DNA of 64,000 nt from CAWATZ01 sp963784995 (GCA_963784995.1 CAWATZ010000024.1:62001-126000), one strand, 5' to 3'; shown: positions 1 to 9,814, counted from the first letter of the stretch. Numbers and translations: made by a program. Notes: generated by a model from the sequence alone, not told the origin.

Positions 1-206
1 TGCCGAAGGGCGACGAAGCACGCCTGAGCCGGGCGTTCCGGCTCTGCGTGGCCAGACCGCCGCGGGAGAAGGAACTGGCCATCCTGACCCGGCTGCTGCA
101 AGCACAGCGCACGGCCCGGGCCGGCAAGCCGAAAGCGGAAGAGCTGGCGTGGACCGACGTTGCCACCGCCCTGCTGAACCTCGAAGAAACGATCACCAAG
201 GAGTGA
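1..206 (+). CDS. C-terminal end of a DUF1553 (PSD1-type) surface protein, truncated by the window edge
   Basis: Reading from base 3 gives 67 residues ending in a TGA three bases before the next ATG. The segment RAFRLCVARPPREKELAIL matches the conserved tail of planctomycete DUF1549/DUF1553 proteins, where an Arg-x-x-Phe, Cys and Arg-Pro pattern precedes a helix near the C-terminus. These large secreted proteins usually carry an N-terminal c-type cytochrome domain (not visible here) and are commonly followed by a DUF1501 gene, exactly as seen. The 3-bp gap to the next gene implies one operon. Function of the family is not established experimentally. Confidence 0.8.
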   Translation, partial: PKGDEARLSRAFRLCVARPPREKELAILTRLLQAQRTARAGKPKAEELAWTDVATALLNLEETITKE

Positions 207-209
207 ACA

Positions 210-1646
210 ATGTCGCCTCAGGAGGAACAGATCCTTACCCTGACGCGCCGGCAACTCTTTCGTCAGAGCGGCCTGACCCTTGGTGCCGCCGCGCTCGGCT
301 CGTTGCTGGCGGAGTCCTCTCCGCTGGCGGCAAACGCCGGAACGCCGGCGGACCCCCTGGCTCCGAAAAAGCCCCATTTCACGCCAAAGGCGAAGCGTGT
401 CATTTACGTCCACCTGATCGGCGCTCCATCGCAGCTGGACCTGTTCGATCCCAAGCCGGAACTGGCCAAGTGGCACGGCAAACCGTGCCCGGAGTCCTTC
501 ATCAAGGGCAAGCGGTTCGCCTTTCTGCGCGGGCATCCGAACCTGGCCGCATCGGAGTTCAAATTCGCGCCGCAAGGTAAGAGCGGCATGATGCTGTCCG
601 AGCTGCTGCCGAACCTGGGCCGGATGGCGGACGAACTGTGCCTGATCCGCTCGATGCAGACCGACGAGTTCAACCACGCCCCGGCCCAGCTGATGCTGCA
701 CACCGGCTTCGGCCGGCTGGGCCGGCCGGCGTTCGGGTCCTGGCTCGGCTACGGCCTCGGCTCGGAGAACCGCGACCTGCCCGGCTACGTCGTGCTGCTG
801 AGCGGCCCGATGGGCGGGGCCGGCACGAGCATGTGGTCGTCCGGGTTTCTGCCGAGCAGCTACCAGGGAGTCCAGTTCCGCGGCGACGGCGAGCCGGTGC
901 TGTTCCTGACCAACCCCAAGGACTCCTCCCGCGACGACCGCCGCCGGGTCATCGACGCTGTGCGCGATCTGAACGAGGCCCGCCTGGCCGACGTGGGCGA
1001 TCCCGAGATCGGCACGCGCATCGCGCAGTACGAGCTGGCCTTCCGCATGCAGACCAGCGTTCCCGAGCTGATGGACGTTTCCCGCGAGAAGCCGGAGACG
1101 TTGGCACTGTATGGGGCCCAACCCGGGAAGCCCTCGTTTGCGGGGAACTGCCTGCTGGCACGACGGCTGATCGAGCGCGGAGTGCGCATCGTCGAGCTGT
1201 ACGACGCCGACTGGGACCATCACGGCAATCTGAGTACCGCCCTGCCAGCGAAATGCAAGCAGGTGGACAAACCGCTGGCCGCGTTATTGAGCGACCTGAA
1301 GCGCCGGGGTCTACTCGACGAGACGCTGGTGATCTGGGGAAGCGAGTTCGGCCGCACGCCGATGCAGCAGGGGAACGCGGGTGACAAGAAGGTCGGTCGG
1401 GACCATCACAAGGATGCGTATGCGATGTGGCTGGCAGGTGGTGGAGTCAAGGGCGGCGTGACCTTCGGGGCGACCGACGAGTTCGGCTACAACATCGCCG
1501 AGAATCCGGTCCACGTTCACGATCTCAACGCTACCGTGCTGTACCTGCTGGGACTCAACCACGAAGCGCTGACATTCAAGTACCAGGGGCGCGACTTCCG
1601 GCTGACGGACGTGCATGGCAGGGTGGTCAAGCCGATCTTGCGGTGA
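210..1646 (+). CDS. DUF1501 domain protein (alkaline-phosphatase-fold, Tat-type signal)
   Basis: The 478-residue protein starts with a twin-arginine segment, TRRQLFRQSGLTLGAAALG (RR at 13-14), then an Ala/Leu-rich stretch, suggesting Tat export. DUF1501 landmarks follow: VIYVHLIGAPSQLDLFDPKP near 64, VIWGSEFGRTP near 373 and GRDHHKDAY near 395, which resemble the metal-binding motifs of the alkaline phosphatase/sulfatase superfamily. The reaction is unknown. It follows the DUF1553 end by 3 bp, the standard planctomycete DUF1553-DUF1501 pair. The ATG has an AGGAG-like stretch only inside the upstream gene, consistent with translational coupling. Confidence 0.9.
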   Translation: MSPQEEQILTLTRRQLFRQSGLTLGAAALGSLLAESSPLAANAGTPADPLAPKKPHFTPKAKRVIYVHLIGAPSQLDLFDPKPELAKWHGKPCPESFIKGKRFAFLRGHPNLAASEFKFAPQGKSGMMLSELLPNLGRMADELCLIRSMQTDEFNHAPAQLMLHTGFGRLGRPAFGSWLGYGLGSENRDLPGYVVLLSGPMGGAGTSMWSSGFLPSSYQGVQFRGDGEPVLFLTNPKDSSRDDRRRVIDAVRDLNEARLADVGDPEIGTRIAQYELAFRMQTSVPELMDVSREKPETLALYGAQPGKPSFAGNCLLARRLIERGVRIVELYDADWDHHGNLSTALPAKCKQVDKPLAALLSDLKRRGLLDETLVIWGSEFGRTPMQQGNAGDKKVGRDHHKDAYAMWLAGGGVKGGVTFGATDEFGYNIAENPVHVHDLNATVLYLLGLNHEALTFKYQGRDFRLTDVHGRVVKPILR

Positions 1647-1676
1647 AAGCGGATGATCTCTGGGATTGCTGGCGGG

Positions 1677-1895
1677 TCAGGACTTCCCTTCATATGCGGC
1701 TACGTCTTCCCAGTCCTCGGGGTCGAGATTCGCGAGCAGCGGGTACATCAAGCGGGAATCTTCCTCAAGAATGGCCTTGATGCGGTTATACAACTCTTTA
1801 CGGACCAAGACGTAGGTTTCCCTGGTCAGGGGATCGATGACGACGGGCTCGGGCTGTGAAAGCTCATGCCGTTGCTCTTTGTTCAACTCGATCAT
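1677..1895 (-). CDS. small antitoxin-like hypothetical protein (72 aa)
   Basis: I chose the ATG at 1895 (MIELNKEQRHELSQPEPVV) because the longer upstream reading has no family resemblance. The pattern of an acidic N-terminus, a DPLTRETYVLVRKELYNRI core and an acidic tail recalls short planctomycete and cyanobacterial proteins often annotated as antitoxin-like. No PemK/MazF-type toxin is adjacent, so a toxin-antitoxin role is only an inference. It is transcribed away from the gene at 1998, sharing a roughly 100-bp divergent region. Confidence 0.65.
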   Translation of the reverse strand: MIELNKEQRHELSQPEPVVIDPLTRETYVLVRKELYNRIKAILEEDSRLMYPLLANLDPEDWEDVAAYEGKS

Positions 1896-1997
1896 GGTGG
1901 CCTCATCGTATCCGGAGAGCGCTGAGGCTGGCAAGGCCCATCGGATTTGAGGAAAGACAGCGCAGTTGGTACGATTGAACAGGCGAAGGGAGGAGGA

Positions 1998-2699
1998 ATG
2001 GACGAGAAGCAATGGTTGGCCTGCAACAAGCCGCACCTGATGCTGGAATTCCTCGTCGGCAAGACAAGCGACCGTAAGTTACGCTTGTTCGCGGTGGCTT
2101 GCTGCTCTCGTATCAAGCATCTGCTCGACACGAACCTTACGTTGGCAGTGTCAGCCACTGAACGATTCGCGGATGGGCTCGCGTCTGAGGAAGACCTCAG
2201 CTCAGCACTCGCCAGGCTGCCGGAACCGGGAGGCCTCGGTCAGAAAATCCCATCTCAAAGTGCCGTATGGTGGGCCTGCCAACCCCCCTATCGCGGCAAG
2301 GGCATGGCGGCGCCAGCGAGCGGAGCCTGTGGGTGTGTGGTCATGGCAAGCATCGTGGGAAATCGGCCGCTTGCCCCAGGAGAAGTGGGTAGAAGAAGTC
2401 ACCGGAAGGCAGCAGCTGGCCCCGAGGAGGACTTGTGCCATGTCCTCCGTGACGTTATTGGTAATCCCTTCCGTCCCTTGTTGCAATGCTCCCCCTCTCT
2501 GCTGGCCTGGAACGAAGGCACTGTCAGACGCATCGCCCAGGCTGTCTACGACGAGAAGGCATTCGACCGGCTCCCTATCCTTTCAGACGCCTTGGAAGAC
2601 GCTGGTTGTACCGACGTTGAGCTGCTTGGACATCTCCGGTCGGCTGGGCCTCACGTGCGCGGCTGCTGGGTCGTGGATCTGCTGATCGGCAAATCGTAG
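1998..2699 (+). CDS. Gemmata-type hypothetical protein of the WLACxxPHxMLEFL family
   Basis: The start at 1998 follows a strong GGGAGGAGGA ribosome-binding site. The 233-residue protein begins MDEKQWLACNKPHLMLEFL, then KLRLFAVACCSRI, and ends with NPFRPL, AQAVYDEKAFDRLPILSDAL, DAGC and GPHVRGCWVVDLLIGK. These blocks are highly repeated in Gemmata-group genomes, where this paralogous family of unknown function is common. The middle (about residues 75-150) is poorly conserved and lacks the Ala/Trp/Arg-rich helices usual there, so an old compensating double frameshift or genuine divergence is possible. The conserved halves make the gene itself convincing. Confidence 0.8.
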   Translation: MDEKQWLACNKPHLMLEFLVGKTSDRKLRLFAVACCSRIKHLLDTNLTLAVSATERFADGLASEEDLSSALARLPEPGGLGQKIPSQSAVWWACQPPYRGKGMAAPASGACGCVVMASIVGNRPLAPGEVGRRSHRKAAAGPEEDLCHVLRDVIGNPFRPLLQCSPSLLAWNEGTVRRIAQAVYDEKAFDRLPILSDALEDAGCTDVELLGHLRSAGPHVRGCWVVDLLIGKS

Positions 2700-2815
2700 C
2701 TGCGCCTGCCCGACCGCTGCATCCGCAACCCAATTCCGTAAACTGAATCTACCCTCGCTCCTGCAACGCCTCCCACTGTGAGCCTTTGCACCGGTCCTGT
2801 TTGAGAGAAATTGCC

Positions 2816-4872
2816 ATGCGAAATCCAACCGCGCCCCTCTTCCTGGCGGCCTGTTTCCTTGGCTGGCCATTGTCCGCGTCCCCAGCGGAGCAACCCGCCT
2901 TTCGTTCCCATCCGCCGATGCGACCGGTACCGGTCCCCTCCAGCCGGCCGCTGGCTGCTGGCCCTGCCCGGTTTGTCGATCCGGTCAAGGGCAGCGACCA
3001 GGCAGATGGCAAGAAGGAATCGCCCTGGAAGACAGTCCAGCATGCCCTCAAACAGCTGCAGCCGGGCGACACGCTTTATCTGCGGGGCGGTATCTATTTC
3101 GAGCGTCTGGTGGTCCGCAAGCTCACCGGCACGAAGGAGAAGCCAATCACGCTCCGGTCCTATCCGGGGGAGCTGGCCACCATCGACGGCGGTTACCGGG
3201 AATTTCTGGAGCAGCCGGCAGCCGCCTGGGAACCCTGTCCGGGCGGACCGGCAGGGGAGTTCCGTTCAACCCGGACCTATCCGGAGCTGGCGGAGGACAC
3301 CGGTGGGGTCCCCTGGCATGAGGGCAAGCCCGAGCATGCTCGGATCCATCTCGGGCCCCGGCCGGCCGCCGGCGAAGCGATCGGCGTCCATCGCGGCCTC
3401 CACGGCAGCGGCTACTTCAGCAACGCCGTGAAAGTCCTCGGCAGCTTTGCCGATTCCATGATCCCGCTGCACGGCTCCGTCAACCTGGCCGACCTGCCCG
3501 CGGACGATCCCCAGGCCGGCAAGCGGAAACCGGAGGAGCTTGGGCCCCGGCTCTGGTACGACATGAAGGCGCAGCGGATCCACGTCCGCCTCGAACACAC
3601 CCGGCTGGAGCATCTCGGGGCCAGCAACTACCGCGGCGAAACCGATCCGCGCAAGCTGCCCCTGGTGATTGGCGGTCCCCGGGTCGCAGTCCATCTCGAG
3701 GAGTGCAAGCATCTGCGTTTGCAGGACCTGGTCCTGCGCGGCAGCCGGAGCCGGACGCTGAACCTGGAGTCCTCCACCGACGTCGAACTGGACCACGTCA
3801 CTCTGTTCGGAGGCGCCCCGGCCCTGCAAGTTCAGTCCACGAAGGGCCTGCGTTTGTACCACTCGGCCCTGCGCGGTCTTTGCGCCCGTGGTCCACGCGG
3901 AGCAGTGAGAAATACCACGGCATTTCCTGCTACCTGTTCGTCGCGGATGGGACCCAGCCTCAGAACAGCGACATGGAAATTGCCTGGTGCGAGGCGACCG
4001 ACAACCACGACGGCCTCATCCTCGGCAGCGTCCATGACCTGCGCTTCCACCACAACTACGTTGACAACTTCAACGACGATGGGCTTTACCTGACCACGGA
4101 GATGCCGGGCGGGCGGAACGTACAGATCTTCCAGAATTACCTGTCGCGCTGTCTCAGCACGCTGGCCTTCTCCGGCGACGGGAAGGACCAGCAGGGCAAG
4201 GAAGCGTTCCTGTTCCGCAACGTCCTGGACCTGCGCGGCCCCATCAACGGCCCAACGGGTTTTGTCCAGGGACGCACCTGCGGCGATCACGGCAGCCCGA
4301 TCTGGAAGCCCCTCCTCTGCTACCACAACACGGTCCTTCTTCCCGACACGGTCTGGCGCAACTACTATGCGGGCGGTCTGGCTCGGGCCGTGAAGGACAC
4401 ACGCCGCTGGCATTTGAACAGCATCTTCTACCACGTCAAAGGCACTCCCGGGTTCCATTTCGAGGTCGCCAGCGACCAGGTTGCGGACGGCAATCTCCAT
4501 TGGAGCAGTGAGATTGGCCCGGGGTTCAAGGGCGATTTCCTGGCGAAAGCGCGCGTGCCGGCCCGGAAGCAGCCGGACTGGTTCGAGATCAGCAAGAAGT
4601 CGTATCCTCCCGGCTGGACGGCCCACGACCTCTTCGCAGACCCACTGTTTGTGCGGCTGAGCCCGACCTGGGGTGAACTGCTGGACCTGCGCCTGCAACC
4701 CAGGAGCCCGGCCATCGATGCCGGCGTGGACGTGCCGCGGCAATGGCCGGACCCGTTACGCGAGAAGGACAGGGGTCGGCCGGACATCGGGGCTTTCCCG
4801 CTGGGAGTCGAGCCCTGGCGGATCGGGATCGATGGCCGGTTCAGCGCATTCGGTTTGCCGGCGGCCCGGTAG
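2816..4872 (+). CDS. secreted right-handed beta-helix protein, interrupted by one frameshift near 3886
   Basis: The first frame (2816 to about 3886) gives a signal peptide, MRNPTAPLFLAACFLGWPL, then a DUF1565-like start (FVDPVKGSDQADGKKESPWKTV, LQPGDTLYLRGG) and beta-helix coils. The second frame resumes at PWSTRSSEKYHGISCYLF and runs to 4872 with further coils (DNHDGL, NYVDNFNDDGLYL) and an AIDAG/PDIGAFP ending typical of these proteins. One missing C in the CCC run at 3885-3887 explains the break. The total length, near 685 aa, is normal for the family, which includes polysaccharide lyase-like proteins. Substrate unknown. Probably secreted. It converges with the SMP-30 gene. Confidence 0.75.
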
Positions 4873-4892
4873 GGAAGGGACGCCGGCGAAGA

Positions 4893-4995
4893 GCGTTGGG
4901 AAGCAAAGGCGAGCGGCGCGGCGTCAGCCCGCCGGTGCTGGTGCAGCCGATACCGGCGGGCTGACGCCGCGCCGCTCACCTTTGCTTCCTAACGC
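4893..4995. repeat. long intergenic inverted repeat (44-bp arms)
   Basis: Arms 4893-4936 and 4952-4995 pair with two mismatches around a 15-nt loop. The core reads GAGCGGCGCGGCGTCAGCCC on one strand. It lies between two convergent genes, so it could act as a bidirectional terminator, but it has no T-run and resembles interspersed palindromic elements of Gemmata-type genomes. Confidence 0.85.
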
Positions 4996-5017
4996 AGGAA
5001 AGCTCCCAAACGGTCTC

Positions 5018-6020
5018 TCAGGGCTTCGGCACCGGATACGCAACGAAACCTGTCGCGTTGACGCGCACCTTGTACACCGACGAGCCCGCGGTGACGTAGA
5101 GCGTCTTCAGGTCCTTGTCGCCGAAGGCGCAGTTGGTCGCCGTCTCCGGCGTGCGGATGAAGCCGAGCTGCGCCGGTCGGCGAAAACACGTAAACGCCGG
5201 TCCGGTCGCCGCTCTCCGCGGTGGCCCAGACGTTGCCATCGGTATCCACCATCATCCCGTCGATGCCCCGGCGCTCCTTGAAGTCGTGCAGCACGGCCCG
5301 GCGTTTGCAAGTGCCATCAACCCGAACGTCATAGGCAACCAGCAGGTGCGGGCCGTTCTTCCGGGCCGCGTTGTCCGCCACGCAGAGCGTCTTGCCGTCC
5401 GGCGACAGTGCGATGCCATTGGGCGTGTCCACGTCGTCGATAACACGAGTCACCTTGTTGGGGACAGGCTCGCCATCCTGCGCCTCGATGCGGTAGACGG
5501 CATATTTTTCCTGGCCATCCTTCGGCCGGCTGCCGTAGCAGGGGTCCGTGAAGTAGATGCGGCCCTGGCGGTCGAAACACAGGTCATTGGGCGCGGTCAG
5601 TCGCTTGCCGTTGTAGCGGTCGGCCAGGACCGTCTTCTTGCCGTCCTTCTCGTAGCGGATGACGGCGCGTGCGCCGCCCTCGCCGCAACAGGCAACCAGC
5701 CGGCCCTTCGCATCGAAGCGCATGCCGTTGGCATCCTTGCTGTCCCTGTCCCAGACCTCCAGCTTGCCGCCGGGCCGCAGCACCATGACGAGGTTCCGCG
5801 GCGAATCGGTGAAGAACAGGTTGCCTTCCGCGTCCGCCGCGGGGCCCTCCGTGAACTTGCAGCCGCCGGCCACTTTCTCCACCGTTGCTCCCCAGGGAAC
5901 GATCTCCCGAGGCCGCTCCTGGGCGCACTCCCCTGCCGAGCTGCCGGGGGTCGGGAGCAGCAGTCCCAGGACCAGAATGGTGACGCTCCCGAAGGTGCGA
6001 AGTGCCTGCGTCGCCTTCAT
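5018..6020 (-). CDS. SMP-30/gluconolactonase-like secreted beta-propeller, frameshift near 5170
   Basis: The N-terminus (MKATQALRTFGSVTILVLGL) is a signal peptide. The SGL domain follows: CKFTEGPAADAEGNLFFTDS, NGMRFDAKGRLVACC, APNDLCFDRQGRIYFTDP, TPNGIALSPDGKTLCVADN and GIDGMMVDTDGNVWAT, which hold the usual acidic metal ligands. At about 5170 the frame breaks after SPTG. The neighbouring frame continues with QLGFIRTPETATNCAFGDKD and ends PVPKP at 5018. One extra base, or two missing, explains it. Left alone, the original frame would run on to a stop at 4989 inside the hairpin. Likely role: periplasmic or secreted lactone hydrolysis in sugar-acid catabolism (by family). Confidence 0.8.
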
Positions 6021-6072
6021 GAGAAGACTCCTTTGAGGCGGTTTGAGGGAAAAGGTAGGTCCGCCCTCCTGT

Positions 6073-6202
6073 CCCGTGGGTGCGCTGCGCGACCCACGGC
6101 TGAGTTATGCAACCCCTTCGGGGTAAAGACAGGGCAAGCGTTGTCCACCAACCCCGAAGGGGTTGCATAGCCCAGCCGTGGGTCGCGCAGCGCACCCACG
6201 GG
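6073..6202. repeat. composite intergenic inverted repeat
   Basis: The outer arms (6073-6098 and 6177-6202) pair, and an inner palindrome around AACCCCTTCGGGGT / ACCCCGAAGGGGTT nests between them. The outer module, GTGGGTGCGCTGCGCGACCC, recurs at 56142-56169. The loop begins AAAGACAGGG, close to the loop of the element at 9815. It sits upstream of the SMP-30 start and downstream of the DUF1501 stop at 6288. Confidence 0.85.
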
Positions 6203-6287
6203 GCTAGTTACGGTGGACTAATCTTTTTCCCGAAACCGCCTGAGCAAGCGGAGGGGAACAAGGAACGGACCACGTCCTGCCGCGCTC

Positions 6288-7688
6288 TCAGATCAGCTCG
6301 CGAATCGGTTTGCCCTGATCCAGCAGGTGCTGAGGTCGGCCGGTGGGGTCATTCAGGGTGGTGGTCTCCGGGTCAATCCCGAGGCCGCGGTACAGGGTGG
6401 CGAAAACGTCCTGGTAATGGATCGGCCGCGAAACCACGGCCCCGGCGTAGCGATCGGTCTGGCCGAGTACCTGGCCGACCTTCATGCCGCCGCCCGCCAG
6501 CAGCACCGGGCTGACGGCCGGCCAGTGGTCCCGGCCGCCGTCCTTGTTGATCCGGGGCGTTCGGCCGAACTCTCCCCAGACCACAATCGACACGTTCGGC
6601 AACATGCCGCGTTCGTCCAGGTCGGTGACCAGGGCATGCAGGCCGTGGTCGATGATCGGCAGCAACTGCCGCATCCGGGGGAAGTTGCGGGAGTGCGTGT
6701 CGAAATCACTGAACGACACGCTGACACAACGGACCCCGGCCTCCAGGAGCCGGCGTGCCAGCAACAGCTTGCGAATCGCGGTCGCATCCTCGCTGGTATA
6801 AAAGCGGTCCGCGCTGGCCGGTCCCGCCAGGGTGTAGCGTTCGAGGCTCCGGGCCGGCTCCTGGCTCAGGTCCAGCGCCCGGGCGAACCGCCCCGAGGTC
6901 AGGATGGTGCAGGCCTGCTGGTTGAACCGGTCCATCGCCTCCATGTTGCCGCTGGCGTCCAGGTCGCGGCGGAGCCCGTCGAAGCCGGCCAGCAGCTGGT
7001 TCCGCTCCCGCAGCCGTTCGACCGTCAGGCCCTCGACCAGATCCAGCCGGATCACGTGGTTCGCCCCCCGGGCCGCCAACTCCTTCTTCATCCCCGCTTC
7101 CAGCTCCCGGGCAAACATCCGGGAGATGTCCGGACGGAACGGGTTGTAGGTTGGTCCGAGGAAACCCGGACGAGCGCTGTTGCGCACCAGCGGCCGCCCT
7201 TGCATGAGGTCCACGAACGGAGGAGCGGTGTCCGAGGGTTTGCCGTGCAACTTCGCCACCACCGAACCCAGGGCCGGCCGGCCGCCCAGCGACTGAAGGT
7301 CCCGCGACGAGAAGCCGGCCTGACACTGAAAGGCATCGTGGGCCCCGGCCGAGCCAACCAGCGAACGCACAAAGGCAAACTTCTCGGCAATGCCGGCCAG
7401 CTTCGGCATCAGCTCGCACAAGTGCAAGCCGGCGACCCTGGTCCGGATCGGCTTGAATTCGCCGCGGATCTCGACCGGGGCATCGGGTTTCAGGTCGATC
7501 GTGTCCAGCTGAGGAGGACCGCCATCCAGGTGGACGTTGAGGATCGCTTTTTCGGACGACCCGATCTGAGCCGCTGCCTCCAGACGCAGCAGGTCGGCCA
7601 GCGTCAACCCGCCAAAAGCCAGGGCTCCAGCCAGGAGAACGTCTCGCCGCCACCGGACGTCACCAGATCGGGTTGGGATCGTGAACAT
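6288..7688 (-). CDS. DUF1501 domain protein
   Basis: The 466-residue protein has the DUF1501 hallmarks: ILNVHLDGGPPQLDTIDLKP near the N-terminus, SVSFSDFDTHSRNFPRM, SIVVWGEFGRTPRINKDGG, GRDHWPAVSPVLLAGGG and a C-terminal LYRGLGIDPETT block. The N-terminus (MFTIPTRSGDVRWRRDVLLAGALAFGGLTLADLL) combines RR with a hydrophobic segment, suggesting Tat export. It has no DUF1553 partner beside it: the upstream region is a 513-bp gap and the downstream gene is SMP-30. Enzymatic role unknown. Confidence 0.9.
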   Translation of the reverse strand: MFTIPTRSGDVRWRRDVLLAGALAFGGLTLADLLRLEAAAQIGSSEKAILNVHLDGGPPQLDTIDLKPDAPVEIRGEFKPIRTRVAGLHLCELMPKLAGIAEKFAFVRSLVGSAGAHDAFQCQAGFSSRDLQSLGGRPALGSVVAKLHGKPSDTAPPFVDLMQGRPLVRNSARPGFLGPTYNPFRPDISRMFARELEAGMKKELAARGANHVIRLDLVEGLTVERLRERNQLLAGFDGLRRDLDASGNMEAMDRFNQQACTILTSGRFARALDLSQEPARSLERYTLAGPASADRFYTSEDATAIRKLLLARRLLEAGVRCVSVSFSDFDTHSRNFPRMRQLLPIIDHGLHALVTDLDERGMLPNVSIVVWGEFGRTPRINKDGGRDHWPAVSPVLLAGGGMKVGQVLGQTDRYAGAVVSRPIHYQDVFATLYRGLGIDPETTTLNDPTGRPQHLLDQGKPIRELI

Positions 7689-8201
7689 GAATCGGCTCCC
7701 GTTTCATCTTCGGCTGGAGGGAGGTCGCAGGTTGGATCACATCAACCATTGTCCGCCAGGCTGGACCGGATTTCCAGTACATTTCCTGACCGTCCGGGAT
7801 TGTGGAGAGGGGACGGGGAGACCCAAGAGGTGAGGCCGCCACACCGCCAACGGCGCAAACTGGTGGCGGTCTGGCCAGGAGGCGTCCCAACGTGTCCGTG
7901 CTTGCCCCAGCGATGACAAAAAAGCGACACCGCCAACACGCCACCAGCACACGCCGTCCCTTCGGGACCTCCTTTGGCTCTTACCCATTATCCGTGACGG
8001 TCAGGCAATTTCTTTCTTGGATGGATGCCGGCTGCTGGATCTGGTACTCGCCTGAGCGGCAGCATCTTGTTTGGGTGCAGATTGCGAACCCTGCGGACTT
8101 GCTTGCTCTGCCCGGGTCGATGATAATTCCTGAAGTCCACCCTGAATCGATTCCCGAATGTCGGCACGAGGGCGGCCCCGACCGGAATGAGGACGTTGAC
8201 A
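7689..8201. other. 513-bp divergent intergenic region
   Basis: No convincing gene. It must hold the promoters of the DUF1501 gene (leftwards) and the CehA-like gene (rightwards). A small GTCCC-TTCG-GGGAC-like stem lies near 7951-7964. The only promoter-like match I can point to is at 8099-8127. Confidence 0.6.
8099..8127 (+). promoter_or_regulatory. possible sigma-70-type promoter for the CehA/McbA-like gene
   Basis: TTGCTT and GATAAT are separated by 17 bp, about 75 bp before the start codon at 8202. The -35 is weak (TTG only), so this is a suggestion. Confidence 0.35.
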
Positions 8202-9746
8202 ATGCGCGGAACACAGAAACTGGTTGCTGGCCTGGTGAGTACACTGCTGGTTGTGGGTCTGGTCCTGGCCCAGGATAGCAAGACACGAGTCGAATTCCAG
8301 GTGAAGGACAAGAAGACTGGCGAGTTCACCCCTTGCCGGATTCACCTTCTGGACAGGGCGGGCAAGCCCCAGCGGGCCGGCGCGTTGCCGTTCTGGCGCG
8401 ACCACTTCGTCTGTCCCGGCGCAGCCCGGCTCGACCTTCCTCCCGGCGACTACACCTATGAAGTCGAACGTGGTCCGGAATCCGCCACCGCCCGTGGAGC
8501 TTTCACCGTCAAGGGGACTGACCCGGTGCAGGTCCGGGTACAACTGGAGCGGCTGGCGGACCTGGCGTCCGAAGGCTGGTGGTCGGGAGAGATGCACGTC
8601 CATCGATCGCTTTCCGACATCGAGTTGCTGATGCAGGCAGAGGACCTGCACGTGGCCCCGGTCATTACCTGGTGGCATAACCGCAAGGGCAGCCGGACCG
8701 AGTGGGCCGGCGAACGCCGCTTGCCCGACAACCCCCTGGTCCGGTTTGACGGCAACCGCTATTACCACGTCCTGGCCGGTGAGGATGAACGGACCGGCGG
8801 AGCCTTGCTCTACTTCCATCTGCGGCAGCCCCTGGAGCTGCCCAACCATGATGGGGAGTATCCCTCACCGCTGAAACTGGTGGCCGAGGCCCGCCGGCAC
8901 AAGGGCTGGATCGACATCGAGAAGCCGTTCTGGTGGGACGTGCCGGTCTGGCTGGCCAGCGGGCAGGTCGATTCCATCGGCCTGGCCAACAACCACATGT
9001 GCCGCTCTCAGATGTCCGAAACCGAGGCCTGGGGCAAACCGCGCGACACGGATCGGCTGCCGGCGCCGCGAGGGAATGGTTTCTGGACTCAGGAGATCTG
9101 CTACCACGTACTCAACAGCGGCTTGCGCGTCCCCCCCTCGGCCGGCAGCGCCTCCGGCGTCCTGCCCAATCCGCTTGGTTACAACCGCGTTTACGCCAGG
9201 GTGGATGGGGAGTTCTCTTACGACAGGTGGTGGGAAGCCCTGCGTGCGGGGCGGTCCTTCGTCACCAATGGTCCGCTGCTGCGGGTCCGGGTCAACGATC
9301 AGTGGCCTGGCCACGTCTTCACCGGAGCGGAGGGAAAGGCCATCGAACTCGAAGTCAAGGCGTCCCTGACGGCACGCGACCCGATCAAGTCCCTGGAAAT
9401 CATCAAGAATGGCTGGGTCGAGCGAACGGTGCCCTTCGAGGAATGGAAGAAGACCGGAACCCTGGGCAAGGTTCGCTTCCAGGAGAGCGGCTGGTTGCTG
9501 GTGCGGACCATCGTGGACAACCCGAAGACCTTCCGGTTCGCCTCCACGGCTCCTTATTACGTTGAGATCGGGGAGAAGAAACGGCGGATCAGCAAGGCCT
9601 CGGTGCGGTTCTTCGTGGACTGGGTCGAGGAGCGGATCAAACGCATCCAGGTGGAAGACCCGGCGCAGCGGGAGGAGGTACTCAAGCACCACCTCGCGGC
9701 GAGGAAATACTGGGCGGACCTGCTGGCCAGGAGCAATGCGGAGTAG
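8202..9746 (+). CDS. CehA/McbA family metallohydrolase (PHP-like), secreted
   Basis: I prefer the ATG at 8202, which has GAGGA eight bases upstream, over the ATG at 8187. The product begins with a signal peptide, MRGTQKLVAGLVSTLLVVGL. After a carbohydrate-binding-like beta domain (about 25-125) comes the hydrolase motif WSGEMHVHRSLSDIELLMQA, with metal-binding His residues, then VITWWHNRKG, VLAGEDERTGGALLYFHL, WIDIEKPFWWDVPVWLA and LANNHM. GRSFVTNGPLL marks the family's C-terminal half. Named members hydrolyse carbaryl-type compounds, but the natural substrate here is unknown. A single plus-strand gene ending in a large hairpin. Confidence 0.85.
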   Translation: MRGTQKLVAGLVSTLLVVGLVLAQDSKTRVEFQVKDKKTGEFTPCRIHLLDRAGKPQRAGALPFWRDHFVCPGAARLDLPPGDYTYEVERGPESATARGAFTVKGTDPVQVRVQLERLADLASEGWWSGEMHVHRSLSDIELLMQAEDLHVAPVITWWHNRKGSRTEWAGERRLPDNPLVRFDGNRYYHVLAGEDERTGGALLYFHLRQPLELPNHDGEYPSPLKLVAEARRHKGWIDIEKPFWWDVPVWLASGQVDSIGLANNHMCRSQMSETEAWGKPRDTDRLPAPRGNGFWTQEICYHVLNSGLRVPPSAGSASGVLPNPLGYNRVYARVDGEFSYDRWWEALRAGRSFVTNGPLLRVRVNDQWPGHVFTGAEGKAIELEVKASLTARDPIKSLEIIKNGWVERTVPFEEWKKTGTLGKVRFQESGWLLVRTIVDNPKTFRFASTAPYYVEIGEKKRRISKASVRFFVDWVEERIKRIQVEDPAQREEVLKHHLAARKYWADLLARSNAE

Positions 9747-9814
9747 GGACGGTCCTGGCAGAGTGGCCTTCCTGGTTATTGCGTCTGGGGAAACCAATGA
9801 CCGCCTCGCCTGTT

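Noticed and set aside
8162..8177. Weak sigma-54-like sequence CGGCACGAGGGCGGCC before the CehA-like gene
   Set aside because: The -12 half lacks TTGC and only 25 bp separate it from the start codon. A sigma-70-like match lies nearby.
7802..8278. 158-codon open frame across the 7.7-8.2 kb gap
   Set aside because: Low-complexity, no family motif, no ribosome-binding site, and it overlaps the signal peptide of the CehA-like gene in another frame.
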